Shown: positions 1-9,898, counted from the first letter of the stretch. The stretch: DNA of 64,000 bases from DASYXZ01 sp035308965 (GCA_035308965.1 DATGFN010000060.1:62001-126000); one strand, 5' to 3'. Translations and numbers: made by a program. Notes: generated by a model from the sequence alone, not told the origin.

Positions 1-78
1 CAGCGATGGACGGGCGCATGTGGCGCTCGGTTGGAGTTTGAAAATCTTCGGCCCATAGGATTAGGTGAAGCAAGGTGA
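1..78 (+). CDS. C-terminal tail of an unidentified upstream gene (partial)
   Basis: Frame 1 is open from the window edge to a TGA at 76-78 and gives a short tail ending FENLRPIGLGEAR. The stop overlaps the GTG start of the next gene in the four-base arrangement GTGA, which is the usual sign of translational coupling in an operon. The other two forward frames close earlier. About 25 residues are too few to name a family. The coupling suggests a protein that works with the CheR/CheB pair that follows, but that is inference. Confidence 0.4.
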   Translation, partial: QRWTGACGARLEFENLRPIGLGEAR

Positions 79-986
79 GCGAAATTTTTTCCGACCTCGA
101 TATGCAACAAGCCCGCGCCGATACGTTTGCCTTGGTTTCGCAAACCGTCACCGATGCTGACTTTGAACTATTTCAAAGGCTGATTGAAAAAGAGACCGGC
201 ATCTTTCTGGCGCCGGTCAAGAAAACCCTGCTGATTGGGCGGCTTTCCCGCCGTTTGCGCGACCTCGGCCTGCCCACCCTTCGCAAATATTACAAGTTGG
301 TGCAGGCCGACCCGGCTGAACGCACCCACATGGTCGATTGCATTTCCACCAACGAAACCCAGTTTTTCCGCGAGCCCCTCCACTTCGAGTTTATGGAGCG
401 CCAGATATTTCCACGATGGAAGGAACAAGCCGACGCCGGGGAGCGGCTGAGGCGAATCCGGGTGTGGAGCGCCGGCTGCTCGACGGGCGAAGAGCCATAT
501 TCGCTCGCCATGACCCTGCTCCATCACTTTCCTACGGCGGCAGGATGGCAGATCGAAATATTGGCCACCGACATATCCACCCGCGTGCTGGCTCGCGCGC
601 GCGCAGGCGTTTGGCCGGTGGAAAAGGCCTCGCATATCCCCACTCACTATTTGAAAGCCTTCATGCTTCGGGGTACGGGTTCGCAGCAGGGCAAGATGAA
701 AGCGGGCCCTGAAATCCGTGAAGCGATCCGCTTTGAGTACCTCAACCTGCTGGAGCAGGCCACCTTGCCGCACCTCGCGCCTTACGACATGGTTTTGTGC
801 CGCAACGTTTTGATTTACTTTCAGCCCGAAAAAAAGCTTCAAGTCGTCCGCGGACTATTGAGCCACCTCAACGCGGACGGATACTTGTTCGTGGGACATT
901 CCGAAAGCTTGAACCACCTGACCGATTGCGTGCGCAGTATCGTGCCCACGGTTTACGTCCAAACCACGGCTTTAAAGGGGAAATAA
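75..986 (+). CDS. cheR: CheR-type chemoreceptor glutamate methyltransferase
   Basis: 303 aa, GTG start overlapping the upstream stop. It transfers a methyl group from S-adenosylmethionine to glutamates on chemoreceptor-like proteins. The N-terminal helical CheR domain spans about residues 28-90 and ends in TNETQFFRE (92-100). The SAM-binding methyltransferase domain follows, with GCSTGEEPYS (134-143), the ribose-binding acidic loop LATDIS (163-168), FEYLNL (220-225) and CRNVLIYF (242-249). Length is normal for a stand-alone CheR without TPR repeats. It abuts cheB with no spacer and no MCP or CheA lies nearby, so its substrate may be elsewhere or it may serve the giant PAS kinase downstream. 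A second CheR is encoded at 37228-38091. Confidence 0.95.
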   Translation: MSEIFSDLDMQQARADTFALVSQTVTDADFELFQRLIEKETGIFLAPVKKTLLIGRLSRRLRDLGLPTLRKYYKLVQADPAERTHMVDCISTNETQFFREPLHFEFMERQIFPRWKEQADAGERLRRIRVWSAGCSTGEEPYSLAMTLLHHFPTAAGWQIEILATDISTRVLARARAGVWPVEKASHIPTHYLKAFMLRGTGSQQGKMKAGPEIREAIRFEYLNLLEQATLPHLAPYDMVLCRNVLIYFQPEKKLQVVRGLLSHLNADGYLFVGHSESLNHLTDCVRSIVPTVYVQTTALKGK

Positions 987-2189
987 GTGGCTTCAGAACA
1001 GAACCTGAACAGATTGGCGGGTTTCGGCCCGGCTTCCCAACATGAAAATTCTTCCGGCCCATCTTCGCGCCACGAGATCGAAGTGTTGGTGGTGGATGAT
1101 TCAGCGGTGGTGCGGCAAGTGATGGCCACGGTCCTTGCCCAGGAGCCCGGAATGCGAATCACGGTGGCCGCCGACCCTCTGATCGCCATGGACAAAATGA
1201 AGCGGTTGCGGCCCGACGTCATTTTGCTGGATTTGGAAATGCCGCGCATGGATGGGCTCACCTTCCTTCGCAAAATTATGTCGGAGGATCCCATCCCGGT
1301 GGTGGTTTGCTCAGCGCTTGCGCCCCCCGGATCGGACGTCGCCCTGAGCGCATTTGACGATGGCGCCATCGATGTGATCACCAAGCCGACAGTCGGCGTT
1401 AAGGGATTTCTCTATGAGTCGGCAATTCTGTTGATTGACACGGTGCGCTCCGCTTCCAAGGCTCGCGTTCGCCGCCGCGCCTTTCCTCACCTGCCCATGG
1501 TGCCCAAACATTCTGCGGATGCAATCCTCCCCAGCCGCAAGAATCCTGCTCTGCGAGTTACCACGGACAAGGTAGTGGTGGTGGGCGCGTCCACGGGTGG
1601 CACGGAAGCCATCCTGGAATTCCTGGCGCCCATGCCTCCGGACTCGCCCGCGATTGTCATCGTGCAGCACATGCCGGAAGTATTCACGGCGGGATTCGCG
1701 CGGCGCCTGGATTCGCTGTGCCAAATCGAAGTTAAGGAAGCGGCGAACGGAGACCGCGTCCTGCAAGGCCGCGCACTGATCGCCCCCGGAAACCGTCACA
1801 CGGTCCTGCGGCGAAGCGGCGGTCACTACGTGGTGGAGGTTACGGACGGTCCGTTGGTGTCCCGCCACCGGCCCAGCGTCGATGTCTTGTTCCGTTCCGC
1901 AGCGCAGGCGGCAGGTCCAAACGCCATCGGCGTCATCATGACCGGCATGGGCGATGACGGTGCGTCGGGCTTGTTGGAGATGAAAGAAGCCGGGGCTTGG
2001 ACCATCGCCCAAGATGAGGCTTCGTGCGTTGTTTTTGGCATGCCCAAGGAGGCCATTGAGCGAGGCGCGGTGCATGAAGTGTGTTCGATTGCGAGTCTGA
2101 ACCCGAAAATTCTGGAAAGGATTCGCCCGGCGACAGCAAGCGCAAGAAATACTTTGCAGGCTTCGTCGGAATTCGCTCGATCGCAATAA
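987..2189 (+). CDS. cheB: CheB-type response regulator / protein-glutamate methylesterase
   Basis: 400 aa, GTG start directly after the cheR stop. An N-terminal receiver domain (about 30-150) has acidic residues D37-D38 and the phospho-acceptor Asp82 in LDLEMP. After a linker, the methylesterase domain (about 195-385) carries all three catalytic positions: Ser202 in GASTGG, His228 in VQHMP and the Asp of TGMGDDGASG (Asp324). It should remove methyl groups from, or deamidate, receptor glutamates when phosphorylated. A 30-residue N-terminal extension precedes the receiver. Together with the adjoining CheR it forms a complete adaptation module. Confidence 0.95.
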   Translation: MASEQNLNRLAGFGPASQHENSSGPSSRHEIEVLVVDDSAVVRQVMATVLAQEPGMRITVAADPLIAMDKMKRLRPDVILLDLEMPRMDGLTFLRKIMSEDPIPVVVCSALAPPGSDVALSAFDDGAIDVITKPTVGVKGFLYESAILLIDTVRSASKARVRRRAFPHLPMVPKHSADAILPSRKNPALRVTTDKVVVVGASTGGTEAILEFLAPMPPDSPAIVIVQHMPEVFTAGFARRLDSLCQIEVKEAANGDRVLQGRALIAPGNRHTVLRRSGGHYVVEVTDGPLVSRHRPSVDVLFRSAAQAAGPNAIGVIMTGMGDDGASGLLEMKEAGAWTIAQDEASCVVFGMPKEAIERGAVHEVCSIASLNPKILERIRPATASARNTLQASSEFARSQ

Positions 2190-2235
2190 CCCAGTCAGGC
2201 TGTTCCGCAACACGGAAGGTTAAATTTCGTTGGTG

Positions 2236-2241
2236 TATAAT
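2236..2241 (+). promoter_or_regulatory. TATAAT -10 box ahead of the first giant kinase
   Basis: A perfect TATAAT lies 47 bp after the cheB stop. No convincing -35 is visible at 16-18 bp spacing. Transcription would begin near 2248-2250, which gives the kinase its own leader of about 225 nt beginning at the structured segment described next. Confidence 0.4.
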
Positions 2242-2250
2242 CACTTAAAA

Positions 2251-2353
2251 CAGGGGTCACGTTCGGAAGTTCCACCTGGGCAGAATGGGCATGCAACCCT
2301 GGGATGCAAAGCCGGTGGTGTCAAATTCATCCAACCCCGGCCGATGGGTGACT
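2251..2353 (+). promoter_or_regulatory. Candidate c-di-GMP-I (GEMM)-like aptamer in the kinase leader
   Basis: GGTCAC (2255-2260) can pair with GTGACT (2348-2353), equivalent to the closing P1 helix of the Vibrio Vc2 aptamer. Inside it, GGGATGCAAAGCC (2301-2313) closely matches the highly conserved GGGACGCAAAGCC of GEMM riboswitches, and an upstream GGC (2279-2281) can pair with its GCC. The canonical GAAA tetraloop and its receptor are not clear, and the segment between P1 and P2 is longer than usual. The position just after a -10 box and before a terminator-like hairpin supports a regulatory RNA. The ligand assignment is tentative. Confidence 0.35.
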
Positions 2354-2380
2354 ATCGAGGTCGCCGCGCGCTGGATGAGG

Positions 2381-2403
2381 GCGGACGAAATTTCCGCGTT
2401 TTT
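2381..2403 (+). terminator. Terminator-like hairpin in the leader (possible attenuator)
   Basis: GCGGA (2381-2385) pairs with TCCGC (2393-2397), followed after one G by five T (2399-2403). The stem is short, but the layout is that of an intrinsic terminator. It sits inside the leader, about 70 nt before the kinase start, so it would act as an attenuator rather than an end-of-gene terminator. Confidence 0.45.
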
Positions 2404-2474
2404 AAGATGAACCATCGAAGTTGCCCATTTCGAAGCTTGATTTGGACTCGCCTACTGCCTTTGGAGATTTGAGG

Positions 2475-5400
2475 ATGGAGTCTTCTGAAAACCTCAATCA
2501 AATGCCTGTGAATCACGTTGGGAACCAAGAACTCGACCGGACTTTGCTGACTCCGCGCCATAAGACGCCGTGGCTTCTTATTATCTCCTTCGTGTTTCTC
2601 GGCGTGACCGTGACGGGCCTCGTTTGGCACGATTTGCGCGTGGCCTATGAGGGCACGATCGCAAAGTGGAACTTGTTGTTGACCGAGTCGGCGAACAATC
2701 AGGTGGGCGAGGCCGCCATGTGGCTCAATGAACGGGAAATGAATGCCGAGTTCATTGCTTCAAGTTCTGTGAGGGCCGGTTTGCTGACCGCCAGCACACG
2801 CCACCCAATCAACGGGGAAGGGCGACGAAACGTAGAACACGATCTGAATAGAATGGCCTCCGCCAGTGGACTCCTGGCCGGAGTTGTGCTCGATCTTCGA
2901 TGTCAAGTGGTGGCAAGTGGGAGCGCCGCAGGCGCCGGCGACTTGGATTTTCGGCCGGTCTGCCAAAGAGTATACAGCGATAAGAAGTTCCACGTCATTG
3001 CATCCGGTCTTGACACGGGTGATGTCCGCCTCAGCATTGCGGTTCCGGTTTTTACTGAAACGAAGTTGTGGCCCTCCGGACAAAAGATCCACCCCATTGT
3101 GGGCATGGTTCTCCTGCTCACAAATCCATGGAAGACTTTGCTTCCCTTTTTCGTACCTGGGGGCGAACCCGCGAAAAGTCTTGAAACTGCTGTGGTATGG
3201 TCTCGCGGAAAAGACACTGTTGTTTTCTATCCCGCCCGGGCGGCGCACGGCGAAAAAGCGGTGACCGTCCAGCCGCTGAGCGGCAATACGTTTGAAGCGC
3301 GCGCCGCCTCCGGGGGTGAACTGGCTTTTGGCGAGTTCACGGACTACCGCGGCGTAAGGGTATTTGGCGTTGCCAAACAAATCCCACTGGCAGGAGACCA
3401 TTTGGCCCGGGTGATGGACCGGGGCGAGGCTCTGGCTGAGTTCTACCGCCGGTTTGCCCTGGAGTCGCTCGCCGGGACGCTGGTGATTGTGCTTTTCGGG
3501 TTTCTGGCCTTGAGTGTGCACCGGCATACGGCAACGAAGGAACTGATTGAGAAGGTGAAACAACAGGAAGCGCTGCTGGCCCTCAAGAATGATGTTGAGA
3601 TTTCCGAACAGCGCTACCGGGACATATTTGAAAACGCCAACGACGCCATTCTCACCATGGATCTCGAGAACAAAATCGTTTCGATGAACAAGAGCGCGGA
3701 ACGAATCAGCGGATTCTCAAGAGACGAAGCTCAAGGCCAAAGTATTTTGCAGATCATCGCTCCGGAGCATCACGAATACATTCGCAAAATCGTCCCATAC
3801 CTGCTCGAGGGAAAGAAAGTTCCACTACACGAACTCGCGATCGTCTCGAAGGACGGTCAGCGCGTCTTTGTGGAAGTCAACCGGCAGTTGATTTACAAGG
3901 AAAGCCAGCCGGTCGGGATCCAGGTCATCGCCCGGGACATTACCGAACGCAAGCGCGCGGAAGAAGAGTTGCAAGCGGAGAAGGCATTCTCGGACGTGGT
4001 GATGGAGAGCCTGCCGGGAGCCTTTTATGTCATTAACAGGCAGGGGCGGTTGATCCGGTGGAACAAGGCAGCGGAGAGGTTGGGATACTCCGCCCAGGAA
4101 CTGACCGCATTGGAACCCGACGCTCTCATTGCCGAAGAGGATCGCCCCTTGATTGCCGCGAAACGGGAACAAGCCTTCATCGAAGGCAATTCCATGGCTG
4201 AGGCACGCCTTGTAACCCGGGACGGAAAAAAGATTCCCTACCTGTTTACGGCGGACCGCGCCGTCATAGGCGGGAACGTCTATGTGATCGGCACAGGCAT
4301 TGACATCACCGAGCGCAAACAAATGGTAGAAGCCCTCCGCCAGAGCGAGGAGCGTTACCGGGAGTTTATTTCGAACACCACGGAAGGTGTTTGGCGGCTC
4401 GAATTTGAGCAACCAATCCCCGTGGGCCTCCCTGAAGACGAGGTCTTCAGGCAGATGCGAAAGTTCGGGTACCTGGCGGAATGCAATGACGCTTTGGCGC
4501 GCATTCTGGGAATGAATACGGCTGCCGATATTGTGGGCGCGCGTTTTAGTGATCTGATTCCCATCGCGGACGAATTGTGGAATGACCGTGTCCGATCGCT
4601 GATCCGATCAGGATTCGAGCAAAGGACCCTGGAGTTTGGTTTCATAGACCGTATGGGCAATTCCAAGGAGGTGCGGAGAACTGAAATTCCCATCGTCGAG
4701 AACGGGACCGTGGTGCGAATGTGGGGCATCACTCGCGACATCACTGAGCCCAAGCAAATGAGGGAGGCGCTGCGCGCCAGCGAACAACGGTACCGCGATT
4801 TTATTGCCCATAGCCAGGAGGGCTTATGGCGCATTGAATATGAACCGCCCATTCCTGTGGAACTGCCCGAAGATGAAGTGGCCGCCCGTATGTATCAAAC
4901 GGGATACCTTGCGGAATGCAACGAGGCGCAGGCCCGCCTGGCGGGCTGGAGCAGCGCCGCAGAAAAAATAGGCGCTCCCTTGCGCGAGATTACACCTCCC
5001 TCCGATCCGGAAGGGGTTGAACGCGTCCGGTCCATGATTCGCTCCGGATTTAAGTCCCGAGGCATTGAGTTTCACTATATCGACCGGCAGGGAGTTCCCC
5101 GAGACGTTCACAGGACTGAGGTCCCACAGATCGAAAATGGAATGCTGGTGCGGACCTGGGGCATCACTCACGATATTACCGAGCGCAAGCGGGCGGAGGA
5201 GGCTCAACGGGAAAGCGAAGAGCGATTCCGACGCTTATCCGATGCCTCTTTTGAAGGAATCGTCATCACGGATGAGGGCAAAGTCATCGACGTCAATAGC
5301 AAGCTTGCCGAGATGCTGGGATACGATCAGAAAGAGTTGATCGGGATGGAGGTGTCGCGGCTGGTGGCGCCGGAAGTGTTGGCGCAGGTCATGGCGCATA

Positions 5401-8400
5401 TCCGTTCGCAGTCGGAAGTCCCCTACGAGAATTTAATCTTGAGGAAGGACGGCACGATTTTCCCGGTTGAGACGCAGGCGCGCTACCTGCCTTGGAAGGG
5501 AAAGCGCGTCCGCGTAACCGCCATTCGGGACATTACGGAGCGCAAGAAAGCCCAAGAGGCGCTTCGTGAGAGCGAAGAGCGATTCCGGCAGATGGCCGTG
5601 CATAGTCCCTACGCGTTTATCCTCTGGGACGTGAAAAACCGGCGGCACGCCTACGTTAGTCCCGCCTATGAAACCATTTGGGGACTTGCTCCCGAGAGCT
5701 TGTATAAAGACGTTGAAGGCTGGAAAAAGTCCGCGCATCCGGACGACCGGGAGCGAATGGAAAGGCGCGTCCTCGGCGACTTTCAATCGCACCCTGAAAA
5801 AGAGGGAATCGAAGATGAATTCCGCATTATTCGCCCCGACGGCTCCGTCCGGTGGGTTCAGATGCACAGGTTTCCTGTCCGCAATGAAGCCGGGGAAGTC
5901 TACCGCATCGGTCTGATTGTCCAGGACGTCACCGAGCGCAAGAAAGCGGATCTCGCATTGAAGGCAAGCGAGGCCTCACTTGGTGAAGCTCAGCGAATCG
6001 GACAAATGGGGAGCTGGGAATATAATGTCCCCGCCGACAGCGCCATGTGGTCGGATGAACTTTTTCGCCTCTACGGGTTGGCGCCCACAGGGAAGGAAGT
6101 GACCAGCGAGGCCTTCCTCAAACTTCTACATCCTGATGACAGGGAAGCATTCATCATTGCGTCGGAAAAAGCGCAGAAGGACCAACCGACGTTCCGGGCC
6201 GAGTTCCGAATTGTCCGACCAGACGGCGCGCTGAGATTTTTTCAAGCCAAGGCGGAGGTGGTACGCGATTCTACTGGAAAAACTGTGCGCATGATCGGTA
6301 CGAATTTGGACGTCACCGAACGCGTCCATGCGCATGAAGCTTTGCTGCAGAGGGAAAAAGAGTTGGAGGAAGCTCAGCGCCTGGCCAAGGTGGGCAGTTG
6401 GTCAATAGACCTTCAAACCCGCGCCGCCATCTTGTCCAACGAACTCTACAGCATCCTGAGCCTTGATCGCGATGGCCCCGCGCCCAATATTGAAACCATC
6501 GGCCAATGCTTTTCGCCCCAAACCTGGGAGGAAATTCAGGCGGCGGGCAGGAAGACTTCAGAAACTGGGACGCCGTTTGAAGTTGAAGGCGCACTGAACT
6601 TGCGTAGCGGAACAAGAAAATGGGTGCTTACTCGCGGCGAAGTCGAGCGCGATGCAAATGGAATTCCGGTGCGGTTTCGCGGCACCACTCAGGACATTAC
6701 CGAGCGCAAAGAGGCAGAGGTAGCGCTGCGATCGAGCCAGGAGATGTTCTATAAAGCATTCCACTCCAGCCCGGAACCCATCAGTATCATGACGCTGGGC
6801 GAAGGGCGCTTCATCGACGTTAATAAGGCTTTCTCCGACCAACTTGGGTACACGCGGGTGGAAGTGATCGGCCACACGGTGGACGATCTGGGACTTGAGC
6901 CGCTCGCCGGCCTGACCTCTGAACAATCCCAATTGTGGGAGCAAGGCGCCCTCCGCGATCTGGAATTGGAGCTTTTTACGAAATTCGGAGAAGTCCGCAC
7001 CATGGTCGTCTCCTTCGAGACCGTGGAGATTGGCGGAGTGTCCTGCATTCTTGCCCAGGGCCGCGATATTACAGAACATCGGCGCGCCGAAAAGGCACTT
7101 CGGATCAGCGACCAACGGTACCGTGATTTTATCTCCCACAGTCACGATGGCGTCTGGCGAATTGAATTGGAACCGCCGATTCCTTTAAATCTGCCTGCGG
7201 ATAAGGCTGCGGAGCGGCTACTCCAATCCGGCGTCTTCGCCGAATGTAACGACGCTATGGCACGCATGAGCGGATATGCCCATGCTCAGGACCTTATCGG
7301 GAAACATGTTGGGGATCTTGTTTTCCCGGCAGATTTATCAACTATCGAGTCATTTCAATCCGCCGCCCAAGGAGGATGGAAGAACAGATCAATTGAGATG
7401 AAAGGTGTCGTCAGGTCCGGCAGAGCCAAAACGATACTCAGAACCGAAGTGCCGATCATCGAGAACGGAAGAATGGTGAGAATCTGGGGTATTTCGCGCG
7501 ACGTCACGGAGCTCACCGAAGCTGAAAACGCCCTGCGGAAGAGCGAAGCAAGCCTGGCAGAAGCGCAGCGAATCGCGCGCATGGGAAGCTGGGAGTGGGA
7601 CATCCTGACCAATCAAGAGAAATGGTCCGATGAGATGTTCCGGCTTCTGAGCATGGAACCAGGTCAGGTGGATCCGAATCTTGAGACGTTCCTGAGTTTT
7701 GTCCATCCCGACGACAGGCAAGGTCTTATTCTGGCTGGGGAAAAAGCTCAAAAAGAGCAACACCCGCTTCAAACTGAATACCGCGCCATCCTTCCCGACG
7801 GCTCCCTCCGCAATTTTCAGTCGCGCGCGGAGGTCATCCGAGATGCGGACGGAAAACCTTTGAAAATGGTTGGGGCCACTCAGGATGTCACCGAACGCAA
7901 GCAGGCGGAGGAGGCATTGCGGGTCTCGGAGGCGAGGTACAAAACTTTGATTGAGGGCGCGCCGGAAGCCATCGTTGTGGCCGATCTGGATACGCAGAAA
8001 TTCATTGATTTCAATGAGAATGCCATGCACCTGTTCGGGCTAAATAAGGAAGACCTTCTCAATGTAGGCCCGGCGGAAGTGAGCCCTCCTGTCCAGCCCG
8101 ACGGACAGCCTTCATCCGAAGCGGCTTTGGATTACCTTACGCGAGCGATGGCTGGCGAAAACCCCGTTTTCGAATGGGTCCACAGGAGCGCCTATGGCAA
8201 CGATATCCCCTGCGAGGTCCGCCTGGTTCGCCTCCCCGCGGCCGGTCGAAACCTGGTGCGGGGAAGCATCACCGACATTACTGAACGCAAGCAGGCGGAG
8301 GAAGAGCGGTCACGGCTGGTCTCCATCGTCGAATCCTCGGGTGACGCCATCGTGGGCGCCTCGCCGGAAGGCTTGATCACGGATTGGAACGCCGCCGCGG

Positions 8401-9809
8401 AGCGCGTTTACGGTTATACCTCAGCGGAGATAAACGGCAAGCCCTTCTCATTCCTGGCGCCTTCCGGGGGGACGAGCGAAATTCCGGTCCTCCTGGAGAG
8501 AATTAATCAAGGAGAAAGAATCTCTGATTTTGAAGCTGTCAGCGTCCGTAAAGACGGAACCGAATTCCCTGTCTCCATAACCATGTCGCCCATCAAAGAC
8601 CGCCAGGGTGGAATTCTTGGGCTTTCGAGCATCGTCCGTGACATCACCTCACGCAAGAGGCTGGAAGAACAGGTGACGTTGTCACAGAAGATGGAGTCAG
8701 TGGGCCGCCTTGCGGGCGGAGTGGCGCACGACTTCAACAACATGCTCCAGATCATTCACGGGTACAGTGAATTGGTGCTGGACGAACTTTCGGAAGAGGA
8801 TTCGTCGCGAGGGCACGTCCAGGAAATCAAGAACGTCGTTGAACGTGCGGCAGGATTGACGCGCCAACTACTGGCCTTCGGCCGCCAACAAGTTTTGTCA
8901 CCGCAGGTTTTGGACCTGAACGTCGCCATCACTCATCTCAGCAAAATGCTCCGCCGCCTGATCGGCGAAGATATCAACTTGGAAATCCGCGAAGGCCGGG
9001 ACCTGGGCCGGGTGAGAGCCGACCCCGGACAAATCGACCAGGTGATTATGAATCTGGCCGTGAACGCCCGTGATGCCATGCCTCAAGGAGGCAAACTCAT
9101 CATCGAATCATCCAACGTCCAGGTGGACAATACATTTGCCCAGGGGCACTTTCCCATGACGCAGGGTGATTACGTGATGATCTCCGTGAGTGACACCGGC
9201 GTTGGCATGGATGCCAAAACTCAGGCGCGCATCTTTGAACCTTTCTTTACCACCAAAGAGAAAGGCAAGGGAACCGGCTTGGGCTTGGCCACGGTCTATG
9301 GAATCGTTAAGCAGAGCGGTGGATACATCTGGGTGCAAAGTGAAGTGGGCCGCGGGTCAACCTTTAGAGTGTACCTGCCGCCGGTAAAGGAGGCAGCCAC
9401 CAAGAATGAGGTGAAGGAGGTTCGGTCGCTGAAAGGGGGGACAGAAACCGTGCTGCTGGTTGAGGACGAGGAAAATGTCCGTCTGCTGGTGCGCCGCGCG
9501 CTTCAAGCCAAGGGATACACCGTGCTCGAAGCACAGAACGGGAAGGACGCTCTGCGTGTCGCGCGCCAACACCATGGTCCTATCCATTTGCTCATGACCG
9601 ATGTGGTGATGCCCGGAATGGGCGGGAAAGAGTTGTCGGAGCGGTTGATCCGCCTGCGGGGTGAGTTGAAGACGCTCTTTATGTCGGGCTATGCCGATGA
9701 CGCCGTCCACCATCATGGCACACTGAACCCGGGCACTGAGCTGTTGCAGAAACCCTTCTCGGCAGATGTATTGGCGAATAAAGTCCGCGAAGTACTCAAG
9801 CGAATATGA
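2475..9809 (+). CDS. Giant membrane-bound hybrid histidine kinase with about 13 PAS modules
   Basis: 2,444 aa from the ATG at 2475, chosen because GGAG lies 8 nt upstream; an in-frame TTG at 2421 has no ribosome site. One membrane helix (about 33-51), a periplasmic sensor region to about 325 and a second helix (about 331-352) lead to some thirteen consecutive PAS/PAC modules, each ending in a variant of DITERK. The kinase core follows: phospho-acceptor His2085 in GGVAHDFNNM, an N box NLAVNARDAM, and G boxes including GKGTGLGLATVYG. A C-terminal receiver has Asp2376 in MTDVVMPG. Modules 3, 4 and 10 share a WRLEFEQPIPV-type insertion, so internal duplication has shaped the protein. It should autophosphorylate and pass phosphate to its own receiver. 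CheR/CheB lie just upstream. Confidence 0.93.
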   Translation: MESSENLNQMPVNHVGNQELDRTLLTPRHKTPWLLIISFVFLGVTVTGLVWHDLRVAYEGTIAKWNLLLTESANNQVGEAAMWLNEREMNAEFIASSSVRAGLLTASTRHPINGEGRRNVEHDLNRMASASGLLAGVVLDLRCQVVASGSAAGAGDLDFRPVCQRVYSDKKFHVIASGLDTGDVRLSIAVPVFTETKLWPSGQKIHPIVGMVLLLTNPWKTLLPFFVPGGEPAKSLETAVVWSRGKDTVVFYPARAAHGEKAVTVQPLSGNTFEARAASGGELAFGEFTDYRGVRVFGVAKQIPLAGDHLARVMDRGEALAEFYRRFALESLAGTLVIVLFGFLALSVHRHTATKELIEKVKQQEALLALKNDVEISEQRYRDIFENANDAILTMDLENKIVSMNKSAERISGFSRDEAQGQSILQIIAPEHHEYIRKIVPYLLEGKKVPLHELAIVSKDGQRVFVEVNRQLIYKESQPVGIQVIARDITERKRAEEELQAEKAFSDVVMESLPGAFYVINRQGRLIRWNKAAERLGYSAQELTALEPDALIAEEDRPLIAAKREQAFIEGNSMAEARLVTRDGKKIPYLFTADRAVIGGNVYVIGTGIDITERKQMVEALRQSEERYREFISNTTEGVWRLEFEQPIPVGLPEDEVFRQMRKFGYLAECNDALARILGMNTAADIVGARFSDLIPIADELWNDRVRSLIRSGFEQRTLEFGFIDRMGNSKEVRRTEIPIVENGTVVRMWGITRDITEPKQMREALRASEQRYRDFIAHSQEGLWRIEYEPPIPVELPEDEVAARMYQTGYLAECNEAQARLAGWSSAAEKIGAPLREITPPSDPEGVERVRSMIRSGFKSRGIEFHYIDRQGVPRDVHRTEVPQIENGMLVRTWGITHDITERKRAEEAQRESEERFRRLSDASFEGIVITDEGKVIDVNSKLAEMLGYDQKELIGMEVSRLVAPEVLAQVMAHIRSQSEVPYENLILRKDGTIFPVETQARYLPWKGKRVRVTAIRDITERKKAQEALRESEERFRQMAVHSPYAFILWDVKNRRHAYVSPAYETIWGLAPESLYKDVEGWKKSAHPDDRERMERRVLGDFQSHPEKEGIEDEFRIIRPDGSVRWVQMHRFPVRNEAGEVYRIGLIVQDVTERKKADLALKASEASLGEAQRIGQMGSWEYNVPADSAMWSDELFRLYGLAPTGKEVTSEAFLKLLHPDDREAFIIASEKAQKDQPTFRAEFRIVRPDGALRFFQAKAEVVRDSTGKTVRMIGTNLDVTERVHAHEALLQREKELEEAQRLAKVGSWSIDLQTRAAILSNELYSILSLDRDGPAPNIETIGQCFSPQTWEEIQAAGRKTSETGTPFEVEGALNLRSGTRKWVLTRGEVERDANGIPVRFRGTTQDITERKEAEVALRSSQEMFYKAFHSSPEPISIMTLGEGRFIDVNKAFSDQLGYTRVEVIGHTVDDLGLEPLAGLTSEQSQLWEQGALRDLELELFTKFGEVRTMVVSFETVEIGGVSCILAQGRDITEHRRAEKALRISDQRYRDFISHSHDGVWRIELEPPIPLNLPADKAAERLLQSGVFAECNDAMARMSGYAHAQDLIGKHVGDLVFPADLSTIESFQSAAQGGWKNRSIEMKGVVRSGRAKTILRTEVPIIENGRMVRIWGISRDVTELTEAENALRKSEASLAEAQRIARMGSWEWDILTNQEKWSDEMFRLLSMEPGQVDPNLETFLSFVHPDDRQGLILAGEKAQKEQHPLQTEYRAILPDGSLRNFQSRAEVIRDADGKPLKMVGATQDVTERKQAEEALRVSEARYKTLIEGAPEAIVVADLDTQKFIDFNENAMHLFGLNKEDLLNVGPAEVSPPVQPDGQPSSEAALDYLTRAMAGENPVFEWVHRSAYGNDIPCEVRLVRLPAAGRNLVRGSITDITERKQAEEERSRLVSIVESSGDAIVGASPEGLITDWNAAAERVYGYTSAEINGKPFSFLAPSGGTSEIPVLLERINQGERISDFEAVSVRKDGTEFPVSITMSPIKDRQGGILGLSSIVRDITSRKRLEEQVTLSQKMESVGRLAGGVAHDFNNMLQIIHGYSELVLDELSEEDSSRGHVQEIKNVVERAAGLTRQLLAFGRQQVLSPQVLDLNVAITHLSKMLRRLIGEDINLEIREGRDLGRVRADPGQIDQVIMNLAVNARDAMPQGGKLIIESSNVQVDNTFAQGHFPMTQGDYVMISVSDTGVGMDAKTQARIFEPFFTTKEKGKGTGLGLATVYGIVKQSGGYIWVQSEVGRGSTFRVYLPPVKEAATKNEVKEVRSLKGGTETVLLVEDEENVRLLVRRALQAKGYTVLEAQNGKDALRVARQHHGPIHLLMTDVVMPGMGGKELSERLIRLRGELKTLFMSGYADDAVHHHGTLNPGTELLQKPFSADVLANKVREVLKRI

Positions 9810-9848
9810 AGGACTGGGGGAGGGGCGAAATTACACAATTCGATTAAG

Positions 9849-9871
9849 CCTGCACTAAAAAAACTTGCAGG
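9849..9871 (+). repeat. Small inverted repeat between the two kinases
   Basis: CCTGCA (9849-9854) and TGCAGG (9866-9871) can form a hairpin with an A-rich 11-nt loop. It is the only structure in the 89 bp between the kinase genes. There is no T-tract, so it is not a standard terminator; it could be a regulator site. Confidence 0.3.
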
Positions 9872-9898
9872 ACGCGTTTTGTCAATAGTCGCATAATT

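Noticed and set aside
1311..2213. 300-codon open frame on the minus strand
   Set aside because: Antisense to cheB; low-complexity composition and no motif.
2421..2474. TTG at 2421 as the start of the first giant kinase
   Set aside because: No ribosome site; the ATG at 2475 has GGAG at good spacing, and the extra residues have no homology to the kinase family.
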